Source of the DNA: Gammaproteobacteria bacterium
GTDB taxonomy: Bacteria; Pseudomonadota; Gammaproteobacteria; Steroidobacterales; Steroidobacteraceae
Length of the DNA: 64,000 bases
Assembly: GCA_028293725.1 (NCBI GenBank)
Contig: JAQGOE010000129.1
Location: 1 to 64,000, forward strand
Direction: 5' to 3'
The translations under genes were made by a program, and so were the position numbers. The notes below the pieces were generated by a model that saw only the letters and a list, made by a program, of their open reading frames with translations, made no database searches and was not told where the DNA came from. Shown here one piece after another: positions 25,180 through 34,423 of the stretch; positions within the stretch are counted from its first letter, which is position 1, and each line of letters opens with the position of its first letter.

Positions 25180-28137
25180 ATGTTCAGTCACTGGAGGATT
25201 GAGGCCCCGCCGCGCTTCATTGTCGCGACGCTAGCGGCCTTCATTCTTACACCCGCCGCCTTCGCCGCCGACAATGCCGCAGACAGCGGAACGGTCGCAG
25301 AGGTCATCGTCACCGGCTCACGGATCGCACGCCCCGAGCTCGAGTCGATTACGCCGATCACCATCGTCGGCGCTCCCGAGATTCAGGCGAGCGGCTACCT
25401 CAATGTCGCCGACGTCCTGCGCAACCTGCCGCAAGTCGGTATCTCCGCAATATCGGGCTCGAACTCGAACTTCTCGACCTCGGGCGGCGGCATCAACTCG
25501 ATCAACCTGCGCAATCTCGGCGACAACCGGACGCTAGTGCTCGTAAACGGTCGACGCATGGTGTCGGGCTACACGGCCGGGGCGCTCAACGTGGTCGACA
25601 TCAACATGATCCCAACCGACTTTATCGAGCGGGTCGACGTCATAACCGGCGGCGCGTCGGCGATATACGGTTCTGAGGCGATCGCCGGCGTCGTCAACTT
25701 CGTCCTCAAGGACCATTTCGAGGGAGTCCGTATTCGCGGCCAAGGCGGCGCCGCCACCGAAGGCGGCGAGGACACCCGGCTGGGATCTCTGACCGCCGGC
25801 AGCAGTTTCGCGGAAGATCGCGGCTCGGCAATGATCAACTTCGCCTACGACAAGGATTCGGGCCTCCGGTCAGCGCAACGCGCCATCTCGACAACAGACA
25901 CCAGTATTACCCGTCCCGGCATAATCGGCGCGTTCTCGAGCTTCAACCCGCAGGGTAACTTCACACTGGCCGACTCCAATGGTAATGTTGACGATGGCCT
26001 ATACACCTTTAACAAGAGTGGCGCCGTCGTCCCTTATGCCAACAGCCTCGGCTACAATCGCGATGCCGTACGCCGTATCACGGTCCCAACCGATCGCACC
26101 TTGATCTCCGGCCTCCTCAATTATAAATTCGCGGAGAAACAACAACTCTACACCGAGTTCACTTACGGTCAGACTCACACCCTCACCGAGATTGAGCCAT
26201 TCGCGATCGGCATCGGTCCGGACCCCGGCGTCGTCGATAACGTGTATGGCGGGTCGGGTATTGGTATTCCCGTCACGAACGCCTACATCCCGGCGGGGCT
26301 GCAGGCAATCATCGCTGCTGACAACGCAGACCCGACCGTTACCGGCGGTTGCTCGACTGGCACAACCGCCGATTGCATCACCTATCTCGGCGCTCGCAAA
26401 CGCCTTGTCGACGTGGCCATTCGCAGCAGCGAAGCGCGCCGACAAACCGCGCGCGTCGTGGGCGGCGTCAAGGGCGACATCTTCAGCACTCCCTGGACCT
26501 ACGACGTTTACTACAACTACGGCCGCACGACCGACAACCAGCAGAGCACCGGCCAGGTCAACGTCCTGAACCTGCGCTACGCGCTCGACTCTGTCGCCGA
26601 CCCCGTTACCGGCAAGGTCGTCTGTCGCGATGTAGTGGCCCAGGCGCAGGGATGTGTACCGATCAACATCTTCGGCCTGCATTCGATTACTCCCGCAGCG
26701 GCCACATATATCAACGCACTGGAGAATCGCGAGGCAGTGATCCAGGAGCAGGTGTACTCGGCCGTCGCTCAAGGCCCGCTATTCAAGCTGCCGGCCGGCG
26801 ACATCATTGCAGTCATCGGCGCGGAGCACCGTACCGAGCAGAGCAGCGAGGTGTGGGATGCGCTAACGAACGCCGGGCTGAATGGCGGAAATGCGTTACC
26901 AAACACCTTCGGCTCGTACACGGTCAAGGATGTCTTCGCCGAGGCAGCTGTGCCGCTAGTGTCGAACAAGCCCGGCGTCAAAGAGTTGTCAATAGAGTCG
27001 GCGGTGCGCAGTTCCGACTACAACACGGTCGGTCGCGTCACGACCTGGAACCTGCGACTCACCTACGCGCCGACGAGTGACGTGCGCTTCCGTGGCGCGT
27101 ATTCAAGAGCCACGCGCGCGCCCAACCTGTCCGAGCTCTACCAGGGCGCGGCACAAAACTTCCCGACCGGCGTCAACGATCCCTGTGACGGCATCACGGC
27201 CGCGTCGAGCGGCGCAATCGCGGCGGCCTGCAAAGCGATCCCGGCCATTGCTAATGCAATCAACAGCCCAGGCGGGTTCAAATACGGCTTCCTCGACTAC
27301 CAGAGCATTACCGGCTTCAATTCCGGCAATCCGCATCTCCAGCCCGAAACGGCGAAGACCTACACCGCGGGATTGGTATTCACGCCATCGGCTCTGCGCA
27401 ACTTTACGGCGACCGTCGACTACTACAACATAAAGATCGACAATGCGGTGGGCGCGATCGATATTCCGACCTTGCTCAACCAGTGCCTGCTGACCGGCAG
27501 CCCGACCTACTGCACCAGCGTCTTTCGCGACCCGAACAGCGGGAAGCTGACCCGCATCGATCAGCTGAGCATCAATACGGCGACGCTGCTCACCGCCGGT
27601 GTCGATATCGGGGCAAACTACCGTATGGAGTTGCCGCCATACCTCGGAGATTCTCTCGGCTTTGCCCTAAACTGGAACTGGCTGCAAGAGCTGAACGTGA
27701 TCAACCAGCAGGGCGCTCCGACGATTCACTACAAGGGACAGATCGCCGAAGCGCCAGGTGGAGTCGAATTGCCCGGCGGTCCGGCGAATCGCGCCACGCT
27801 ACAGGCGCAGTACAACTGGCGCGGCCTGAGTGTCGGTTGGACGATTCGCTACCAGGGACCGATGAAGGACCAGGTCGACCTGACCCAGGTATCACCACAG
27901 CAGTTGCCGTTCAACAGCGTTCCGGAATTCACGTATCACGACCTCCAGCTCGGGTATTCCTTCGTCGAGTCCAAATTGAAAACCAAGCTGTACGGTGGCA
28001 TCCGTAATCTGTTCGACAAGAAGCCCCCGTTCCTCCCCACCGGCATGCAAACGCAGATTACGGGCACGGAGACCGCGCCCAGCTCCTACGATGCGATCGG
28101 CCGGCAGTGGTTTGCAGGCATAGAAGCCGAGTTCTGA
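25180..28137 (+). CDS. TonB-dependent receptor
   Basis: About 985 residues. A signal peptide ends at TPAAFAADN. The TonB-box and plug start is VAEVIVTGSRIARPELES, continuing with VADVLRNLPQVG, NLRNLGDNRTLVLVNGRRMV and IERVDVITGGASAIYGSEAIAG as separate motifs, all typical of the plug. The barrel includes RAPNLSELYQG and NPHLQPETAKTYTAGLVF, and it ends on aromatic EF-type residues (GIEAEF), as outer-membrane barrels do. The ligand is unknown; this sub-group is usually linked to uptake of carbohydrates, peptides or aromatics. An AGGGAG site precedes ATG 25180; a TTG at 25162 is less likely. Confidence 0.94.
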   Translation: MFSHWRIEAPPRFIVATLAAFILTPAAFAADNAADSGTVAEVIVTGSRIARPELESITPITIVGAPEIQASGYLNVADVLRNLPQVGISAISGSNSNFSTSGGGINSINLRNLGDNRTLVLVNGRRMVSGYTAGALNVVDINMIPTDFIERVDVITGGASAIYGSEAIAGVVNFVLKDHFEGVRIRGQGGAATEGGEDTRLGSLTAGSSFAEDRGSAMINFAYDKDSGLRSAQRAISTTDTSITRPGIIGAFSSFNPQGNFTLADSNGNVDDGLYTFNKSGAVVPYANSLGYNRDAVRRITVPTDRTLISGLLNYKFAEKQQLYTEFTYGQTHTLTEIEPFAIGIGPDPGVVDNVYGGSGIGIPVTNAYIPAGLQAIIAADNADPTVTGGCSTGTTADCITYLGARKRLVDVAIRSSEARRQTARVVGGVKGDIFSTPWTYDVYYNYGRTTDNQQSTGQVNVLNLRYALDSVADPVTGKVVCRDVVAQAQGCVPINIFGLHSITPAAATYINALENREAVIQEQVYSAVAQGPLFKLPAGDIIAVIGAEHRTEQSSEVWDALTNAGLNGGNALPNTFGSYTVKDVFAEAAVPLVSNKPGVKELSIESAVRSSDYNTVGRVTTWNLRLTYAPTSDVRFRGAYSRATRAPNLSELYQGAAQNFPTGVNDPCDGITAASSGAIAAACKAIPAIANAINSPGGFKYGFLDYQSITGFNSGNPHLQPETAKTYTAGLVFTPSALRNFTATVDYYNIKIDNAVGAIDIPTLLNQCLLTGSPTYCTSVFRDPNSGKLTRIDQLSINTATLLTAGVDIGANYRMELPPYLGDSLGFALNWNWLQELNVINQQGAPTIHYKGQIAEAPGGVELPGGPANRATLQAQYNWRGLSVGWTIRYQGPMKDQVDLTQVSPQQLPFNSVPEFTYHDLQLGYSFVESKLKTKLYGGIRNLFDKKPPFLPTGMQTQITGTETAPSSYDAIGRQWFAGIEAEF

Positions 28138-28150
28138 GCGACGGAATCGC

Positions 28151-29038
28151 TCAAACGGTTGCTCCAAGGACGGCGCGCGTTCGGCGCGCCGACTGCAACA
28201 TCGAGATCGCCGCGTAAATGATCACGGCGATCACGAGCCAACGCATCAGTGTGAGATGACTCCCGATAGCCTTAACCAGCGGAAAGGCGCAAAGCACACC
28301 AACGATGCCACCCAGCGTGAGACCGAGTGCGGGACCGTGCGCGAAGCGGCCCGACTTGAAGAACCCGAGGCTCGCGACGGGAATCAGCACACCGTCGCTC
28401 CCCATCATGATCGGATAGGCGGCGATCGGATGCATTCCGAGCAGCGCCAGCAGAACCATGGTGGGCGCGTAATTTCCAATGCCAACACACATCAGCGCGC
28501 CAAACACAAAGTTGGCGGCGACAGCCGCACCAAAGCGCCAGCCAGCCAGGCCCATCGCCGTGCCAGCGGGCGGCAACACGCCCAGGTTTGTCATGGCGAA
28601 GACGAACGCGGCAATCAGCAGTGCAATGCCCATGCACAGCTGAATGCCTCGACGTGGCATTCGACTTACCACTCCGGCGCCGAGCCATGCACCCCCGGCG
28701 GCGCTCGCCAACATGCAGGCCAGCAACACGGGTTCCACGGTAACGGCAGCCATAAAGAGAAAAGCCGAGGCCAGGACGGGCACGATACTGCCTACATTGA
28801 GTGTCCCCGGGATGAGCTCATCTGCAGGCTTGCCACGTAGTTTGAACAACGCCGTGATTTGAGCGTAGGAACCGATACCCAGCGTGTCGAGAAAGTTCGT
28901 CACGAATCCGATCACAAGGTCCGCCGGGGAGGGTCGCTCGTGCAAGTGGCGTCGCTTCACGGTCCGGATCCACGCCACGATCGATATAACGCTGATGAGC
29001 GTCAGAGCTGCATATAGAAAGCCCTGCGGTCCCGGCAT
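28151..29038 (-). CDS. TauE/SafE family permease
   Basis: About 295 residues with eight or so hydrophobic helices. Repeats are visible as ADLVIGFVTNFLDTLGIGSY and, in the second half, FVFGALMCVGIGNYAPTMVL (each DUF81-like repeat has the N/G-rich turn). The family exports sulfite, sulfoacetate or other small organosulfur anions, but the substrate here is not assigned. Its 3' end faces that of the TonB receptor with 13 bases between. An ATG at 29053 adds five residues. Confidence 0.85.
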   Translation of the reverse strand: MPGPQGFLYAALTLISVISIVAWIRTVKRRHLHERPSPADLVIGFVTNFLDTLGIGSYAQITALFKLRGKPADELIPGTLNVGSIVPVLASAFLFMAAVTVEPVLLACMLASAAGGAWLGAGVVSRMPRRGIQLCMGIALLIAAFVFAMTNLGVLPPAGTAMGLAGWRFGAAVAANFVFGALMCVGIGNYAPTMVLLALLGMHPIAAYPIMMGSDGVLIPVASLGFFKSGRFAHGPALGLTLGGIVGVLCAFPLVKAIGSHLTLMRWLVIAVIIYAAISMLQSARRTRAVLGATV

Positions 29039-29233
29039 ACCAGATCTCCCCACATTGTTCGATTAGCGGCGAGTCAACCCGCGGCGACTAACCCGCGGGC
29101 CGTAGAGCATTGATCTTACAGGCATTGCGACTTCTCGCTCGCGAATCTGCTCCTGTTGTTGCAGGAACCCTGGACTCCCCCCGGTCATCCGGTTGATGAT
29201 TGCCACACTCATTACGGGGAAGCGCTGGCATTC

Positions 29234-30673
29234 ATGTTACGCAGACAATTGATTTTGAGTACGACGACGCTGTTGCTGCTATTCAAGGGCGCCCACGCCG
29301 AGGACTGCGGAACGTTGACGCAGATGAAACTGGACCACGTGGCCGTCACGAATGCTCAGATGGTCCCGGCCGGCTCCGCGAGTACGCCCACGGCCGGCGA
29401 AGAAATCCCAGCGGCAAAAACCGGCTATTGCCGTGTTCAGGGAACATCCAGACCGACTGCCGATTCCGAGATTCATTTCGAGCTGTGGATTCCGTCGGCC
29501 AGCGCCTGGAATGGCAAGTTCGAACAGGTGGGCAACGGCGGCTTCGCAGGGAGGCTTCCCTATCGATCGATGGCCCAGGTGCTCTCCCTCGGTTACGCCG
29601 TGGCCGGAACCGACGACGGTCACAGATCCGACGATTCGACTGATGCCAGCTGGGCCTTGAATCATCCGGAAAAGGTCAAGGATTATGGTTGGCGGGCGAT
29701 CACCGAGACGACAGTGGCCTCCAAGCGGATCTTGTCCAAGCTGAAATCGAAAGCACCGGCCAAGTCGTATTTCGTTGGATGTTCCGATGGTGGTCGCGAA
29801 GCGCTGATGATGGCGCAGCGTTTCCCCACGTATTTCGACGGCATCGTCGCTGGCGCACCGGCCTATACGATGACCCGTTTGCTGACGGGCGGCGCGTTGC
29901 GTTATGCCGAATTGACCGGGGCCGCAGGGCATTTGTCTGCGCCTCAATTGAAGCTGCTACAACGCCACGCGCTGCAAAGCTGTGGCAACAACGCCGCCTA
30001 TCTCGAGGACCCACGCCAGTGTCACGTGGATCTTGCGGCGCTCAAGTGCACTGGAGCCGACACAGACTCTTGCTTATCCGAAGCGCAAATCAACACGGCT
30101 CGAGCCATCTATTCAGAACGCAAAGATCCGCTGAGCGGCGCCGTACTCTACGGTGTGCTACCGGGCGCCGAGGGTGTCAAGGGCAGTTGGGATGCGTGGC
30201 TTACCGGCACCGACGAGCCGCAATCCGCGGCCGGAGTCAAGTTCACTTGGAACTATTTGGCCTACCTGGTGATGAACGATCCCAAGCTCGACATGAAGAA
30301 GGTGACTCAGGCGGACATCGTGCGTGGTGAGCGTCGCTATGCGCCAATCATGGATCCCGATAGCCCCGACCTGTCGGCATTCAAAGCCCACGGCGGGAAA
30401 CTCATCCATTATCACGGTTGGAATGATCCCGGCATCCCGCCCGGCTATTCATTGGAATATCGCGAGCGATTGATCGCCAAGAGCGGTGATGTTAGCGACT
30501 TCTACCGGCTGTACGTCGTACCTGGCATGCTCCATTGTGGTGGCGGCGATGCGCCGACGCAGGTGAATTGGCAAGGAGCACTGGAGGCCTGGGTCGAAAA
30601 GGCGGCGCCGCCGGCAGAGTTGGCCGCGACCGACGGCAAGGGAGCGACGCAAACGTTGCAGCCTTTCAGATAG
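29234..30673 (+). CDS. Tannase/feruloyl esterase family protein
   Basis: About 479 residues, with a signal peptide (LILSTTTLLLLFKGAHAEDC) indicating export. Tannase-family features are the nucleophile motif YFVGCSDGGREALMMAQRFP, the aspartate in HYHGWNDPGIPPG and the histidine in VPGMLHCGGGDAP. The cysteines next to the serine and histidine form the disulfide typical of the CS-D-HC motif. Substrates are esters of plant phenolics such as feruloylated sugars or gallates. ATG 29234 is used because the signal peptide follows it; the frame extends 78 bases upstream without such features. Confidence 0.9.
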   Translation: MLRRQLILSTTTLLLLFKGAHAEDCGTLTQMKLDHVAVTNAQMVPAGSASTPTAGEEIPAAKTGYCRVQGTSRPTADSEIHFELWIPSASAWNGKFEQVGNGGFAGRLPYRSMAQVLSLGYAVAGTDDGHRSDDSTDASWALNHPEKVKDYGWRAITETTVASKRILSKLKSKAPAKSYFVGCSDGGREALMMAQRFPTYFDGIVAGAPAYTMTRLLTGGALRYAELTGAAGHLSAPQLKLLQRHALQSCGNNAAYLEDPRQCHVDLAALKCTGADTDSCLSEAQINTARAIYSERKDPLSGAVLYGVLPGAEGVKGSWDAWLTGTDEPQSAAGVKFTWNYLAYLVMNDPKLDMKKVTQADIVRGERRYAPIMDPDSPDLSAFKAHGGKLIHYHGWNDPGIPPGYSLEYRERLIAKSGDVSDFYRLYVVPGMLHCGGGDAPTQVNWQGALEAWVEKAAPPAELAATDGKGATQTLQPFR

Positions 30674-30681
30674 CCGCCCCG

Positions 30682-31419
30682 TTACTGGGGCGTGACGGAC
30701 AACGTTCCGGAGGCGCTTTGCGCCGTATACGAATACAAAGTCAGAACGTTGTCTTCGCTCAGGTAGTAGTTGAAGTTGTCGGTTTCCACGAGCGCCTGAC
30801 TCGTATCGTAGACCTTGTACGTAAACTGCACCACTTCGGGGCCCTTACCATCAACAGTCGCCAACAAGAGCCCGGCGCTCACCTGCGTCGTTCCGAGAAC
30901 AACGCTCTGAGTGTCGTCTGTATAGCGGCTCAGCGTCCCCAGGACGACGGCCGCTCCAACCGTCGTGGGAATCAGGATGGGCGCCTGGGCAACATCGAAT
31001 TCATGGCTCTCCGACTCGCCCAGAATCGCACCCGTTGTGCCGTCATAGGCCGTCACGATGGTGGAAGAGTAAGGCGACGATTGTCCTGCAACGGACACTG
31101 TCCCGGAGATGGTCTCGGTTTGCAGCAACTGCGTCTTGCCGTTGAACATGCCGTTTGCGCCGGGACTGAGCGTCAAAACTCCAGTGCCCGTGAACGCAGT
31201 CGCGGTGCCATTGACAATCGCATTGCCGGATAATTTGACAGCGGCGCTCAGGCCGCCTTTTTCCAGAGTGCTCATCGCCGTGCGCAGGTCGTAGGAGCCC
31301 GGTGGAGGTGTGCCGGGTGGACCTGCCGTCAGCATGCCGTTATCACCGCCACCGCAGGCAGTGAGGACGATGGCGGCCAGCGCGCCAGCAGTTAGTCTTG
31401 TCGCACCGTGATGTAGCAT
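30682..31419 (-). CDS. Hypothetical lipoprotein
   Basis: A 245-residue protein with a lipoprotein signal (GALAAIVLTACGGGDN) and a glycine/proline linker. The mature part is Thr/Ser/Gly-rich and beta-strand-like, for example GNAIVNGTATAFTGTGVLTL and a closing YLSEDNVLTLYSYTAQ. No domain recognised. The coding strand is opposite to the esterase and ends 8 bases after it. It is probably on the cell surface or in the periplasm. Confidence 0.72.
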   Translation of the reverse strand: MLHHGATRLTAGALAAIVLTACGGGDNGMLTAGPPGTPPPGSYDLRTAMSTLEKGGLSAAVKLSGNAIVNGTATAFTGTGVLTLSPGANGMFNGKTQLLQTETISGTVSVAGQSSPYSSTIVTAYDGTTGAILGESESHEFDVAQAPILIPTTVGAAVVLGTLSRYTDDTQSVVLGTTQVSAGLLLATVDGKGPEVVQFTYKVYDTSQALVETDNFNYYLSEDNVLTLYSYTAQSASGTLSVTPQ

Positions 31420-31604
31420 GTTCCTCTGCCGCTCTTTCCAGATTTATCGGGCGTCCGTCGCCTTGACAAATTCTAACGTCAGGCACGGGATCAAGCTGTC
31501 GCAATTTGTACCAACGTGTACCGGCCCCCCGGCGGGGCTTGACGCAGGCCAACGGACCTGAGCCCACCGGCAGTTTCTCACGACGTCTCCGTGTCCGCGG
31601 ACAT

Positions 31605-31637
31605 GTATGAAGGTAACTTTGTAGTTTAGCTTCATAC
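31605..31637. promoter_or_regulatory. Inverted repeat, candidate MarR operator
   Basis: Perfect 8-base arms GTATGAAG and CTTCATAC are separated by 17 bases, inside which TAACTttgtAGTTTA is a second approximate dyad. The site ends 16 bases before the MarR-type ATG, so autoregulation of the marR-MFS pair is likely. Confidence 0.5.
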
Positions 31638-31653
31638 CTGATACAGTACCCTC

Positions 31654-32097
31654 ATGAAACAACGCCCCCGCACCACGAATGTAGTCGCTGCGGCGACGGA
31701 GCTGCGCGTCCTGGTCGGCCAGTTCAAGCGACGGTTCCGCGAGAAGGCGAATTTGGGCGACCTCACGCCATCACAGATGGCGGTGCTGCGCAGGCTGAAT
31801 AGCGACGGGCCTACGACGGTGACCGGCCTCGCTCGCGCCGAGGGAATGCGTCCACAGTCGATGGGCGCGAATATCGCCGCGTTGGAAGCGGCGGGGCTCG
31901 TCAGCGGCGCGCCCGATCCTAACGATCGCCGGCAGACCATTTTGTCTCTGACTGCGGCCTGCAAGGAAAGAGTCAAGGTCGGCCGGATGGCCTGGGACAA
32001 CTGGTTGCTCGAAGCCATCCAGAAAAATCTTTCACCCGAAGAGCAATCGGAGCTCGAGAGAGCCATCGAGCTGCTCAAGCGCCTGGTCGAATCGTAA
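31654..32097 (+). CDS. MarR family transcriptional regulator
   Basis: A 147-residue winged-helix protein. LTPSQMAVLRRLNSDGPTTV, LARAEGMRPQSMGANIAALE and the wing GLVSGAPDPNDRRQTILSLT are the usual MarR elements (DxRR in the wing). N- and C-terminal helices form the dimer interface. It is 10 bases upstream of an MFS exporter gene, a common arrangement in which the regulator represses the exporter and itself until a ligand binds. Confidence 0.9.
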   Translation: MKQRPRTTNVVAAATELRVLVGQFKRRFREKANLGDLTPSQMAVLRRLNSDGPTTVTGLARAEGMRPQSMGANIAALEAAGLVSGAPDPNDRRQTILSLTAACKERVKVGRMAWDNWLLEAIQKNLSPEEQSELERAIELLKRLVES

Positions 32098-32107
32098 CTT
32101 CACCCGG

Positions 32108-33355
32108 ATGAGCGGCCCCACCACAGGTGCCTTCCGCTCGCTGCGGACCTTCAACTACCGGATCTGGGCTATCGGTGCGCTCGCGTCCAATGTCGGAACA
32201 TGGATGCAGCGCACCGCCCAGGACTGGCTCGTACTGACCCAACTCACCCACAACAACGCGACCGCCGTGGGCGTCGTCATGTCGCTGCAGTTCGGACCTC
32301 AGCTGCTCCTGCTGCCCCTGACGGGATTCGCAGCCGACCATCTCGACCGGCGCAAGCTGGTCATCGCCACGCAGGCGACGATGGGCGCGCTCGCCCTCGG
32401 GCTGGGTATTCTGACCGTCACCGGCATCGTTAAACTGTGGCACGTGTATCTGTTTGCATTTCTGCTCGGATGTGTCGCAGCGTTCGATTCACCGGCCCGG
32501 CAGTCCTTCGTCTCGGAGCTCGTTGGCGAAGCCAACCTGTCGAACGCCGTGGCGCTGAATTCCACGTCATTCAACATTGCCCGGACGATCGGGCCGGCGG
32601 TCGCCGGCATCCTCATTGCAGCAGTGGGCACCGGATGGGTCTTCCTGATCAACGCGGTCTCATTTGTCGCCGTGCTGTGCTCGCTAGGGTTCCTGCGCGT
32701 CGGCGAACTGCACCGCGGCGGCACCAGGGCGACAAAGACCCGAGGCAGCCTCGTCGAAGGCTTCCGTTATGTGTGGCGACGCCCCGATCTGAAAGCTGTG
32801 CTGTTCATGCTCTTTCTCATTGGCACGTTCGGGCTCAACTTCGCGATCTTCATTTCAACCATGGCGGTCACGGCATTCCACGCCGGCGCGAGCCACTACG
32901 GAGTACTGTCGTCGATGTTGGCGATCGGATCGGTCATCGGCGCCCTACTCGCCGCCCGGCGGGCGAAACCGGACATCACGGTGCTCCTCACCAGCGCGGC
33001 AACTTTCGGATTCGGCTGCGCACTGGCCGCGATCATGCCGAGCTACGGACTCTTTGGCCTCGCGCTCGTCATCATCGGGGTTTCCGCACAGACCTTCACC
33101 ACCTCCACCAACAGCTTCGTGCAGCTCTCCACCGACCCGTCCATGCGCGGTCGTGTGATAGCGATCCTTCTCGCCATTGCGTTGGGAACCACACCACTCG
33201 GCGCGCCTCTCGTCGGTTGGGTGGCGGATACTTTTGGCCCACGCTGGGCGCTGGGAGTCGGCGCTGCCGCAGGTTGGAGCGCGGCACTGGTCGCGATCCG
33301 CTATCTCGCTAAGCGACGCGTCAACAGCGAGGGCGATGACCCTGGTGCAACATAA
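32108..33355 (+). CDS. MFS transporter (EntS-like, MFS_3)
   Basis: A 415-residue protein with about 12 hydrophobic helices. FRSLRTFNYRIWAIGALASN and TWMQRTAQDWLVLTQLT at the start, DHLDRRKLVIATQ (the loop 2-3 motif) and SPARQSFVSELV identify the MFS_3/EntS-like drug or siderophore exporter group. It probably exports small hydrophobic or siderophore-like compounds. It is 10 bases behind the MarR gene and likely co-transcribed from the operator-bearing promoter. Confidence 0.9.
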   Translation: MSGPTTGAFRSLRTFNYRIWAIGALASNVGTWMQRTAQDWLVLTQLTHNNATAVGVVMSLQFGPQLLLLPLTGFAADHLDRRKLVIATQATMGALALGLGILTVTGIVKLWHVYLFAFLLGCVAAFDSPARQSFVSELVGEANLSNAVALNSTSFNIARTIGPAVAGILIAAVGTGWVFLINAVSFVAVLCSLGFLRVGELHRGGTRATKTRGSLVEGFRYVWRRPDLKAVLFMLFLIGTFGLNFAIFISTMAVTAFHAGASHYGVLSSMLAIGSVIGALLAARRAKPDITVLLTSAATFGFGCALAAIMPSYGLFGLALVIIGVSAQTFTTSTNSFVQLSTDPSMRGRVIAILLAIALGTTPLGAPLVGWVADTFGPRWALGVGAAAGWSAALVAIRYLAKRRVNSEGDDPGAT

Positions 33356-33407
33356 CGAACAGATGACAATTTTTTGACGACCCAGCCCATTCCCATCTCA
33401 AGAAACA

Positions 33408-34316
33408 TCAACGAGTTGCACCATCCCAAGAGGCCGGATCGCCGAACGCCTCCTGCAGCCACGCCGTGAGAGCACGAATCTTCCCTGACGCACGCAAATG
33501 TTCCGGGTATGCGATGTGAACTGTCGCCCCCTCCCCTTCGGCACCGACATCGATGACCCGTAACGTGCGCTCCAGCATGGGAGCGCCGAGCAGAAAGGTC
33601 GGCAGCAAGGCAATCCCCAACCCCGCAATCGCCGCGTCCCGCATCAGTAATCCGTTGTTCACCCGAAGAGCGATCAGCGGACGAACCGTCATGTATTTCC
33701 TGCCTGTGCGGAAGCGCCAATCACTCGCACCGCGGGCGCTATACACAATCCCCTTATGCTGTTCCAGGTCACTCAGAGAGGCGGGCTTGCCCGCACGCCG
33801 GAGATAGTCAGGCGAGGCGACGAGCAGTCTCCTGCTGACCGCGAGACGCTTCACAATGACGCGCAGATCGTCAACCGGTCCGTGCCTGATGACCGCGTCG
33901 TACCCCTCCTCCGACATATTCACAAAGCGATCGTCGAGCTCCAATGTCAGCTCGATCTCCGGATGTTGGGCGAGAAAGCCGAACAGCGCCCGACCGAGAT
34001 GCAGAGCCCCAAAGCTTACCGGGGCCGAAATGCGCAGCGGACCTGTGAGCTTCCCGCGCCGCTGTGCCAACTCCGTCGCGGCGCCCTCGACATCACGCAG
34101 AATTCCTCGGGCGCGCTCGTAGAACGCGTTACCGTCTTCGGTCAGCGCGAGGCGCCGTGTCGTACGCTCCACCAACCGGGCTCCCAGGGTGCGCTCCAGC
34201 TCCACGAGCCGCTCGCTCACGACCGACTTCGATACCGATAAGCGGGCCGCCGCCCCTGTCATCGAGCCTGTTTCGGCGATTGCGGCGAAAGCCGCAAGGT
34301 ATTCGAGCTTCAGCAT
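33408..34316 (-). CDS. LysR family transcriptional regulator
   Basis: A 302-residue protein from ATG 34316. The N-terminal HTH is clear (AFAAIAETGSMTGAAARLSV followed by SKSVVSERLVELERTLGARL). The C-terminal effector domain fits the CrgA/DsdC-like subgroup (LTGPLRISAPVSFGALHL, GYDAVIRHG). It is divergent from the Cif-like hydrolase gene at 34424 with 107 bases between them, the standard LysR layout, and is likely to regulate that gene. An ATG at 34364 would add 16 residues and extend into the divergent promoter. Confidence 0.9.
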   Translation of the reverse strand: MLKLEYLAAFAAIAETGSMTGAAARLSVSKSVVSERLVELERTLGARLVERTTRRLALTEDGNAFYERARGILRDVEGAATELAQRRGKLTGPLRISAPVSFGALHLGRALFGFLAQHPEIELTLELDDRFVNMSEEGYDAVIRHGPVDDLRVIVKRLAVSRRLLVASPDYLRRAGKPASLSDLEQHKGIVYSARGASDWRFRTGRKYMTVRPLIALRVNNGLLMRDAAIAGLGIALLPTFLLGAPMLERTLRVIDVGAEGEGATVHIAYPEHLRASGKIRALTAWLQEAFGDPASWDGATR

Positions 34317-34423
34317 TGTTCGGTTTCTCCGAAAAGCGGTTCGGCCATTATCCGCTGGCTCCACTCGGCCGCGGAAGCCTATAGTCGGCCCCCGATAACA
34401 AAGACTCCACCAATGGAAATCCG

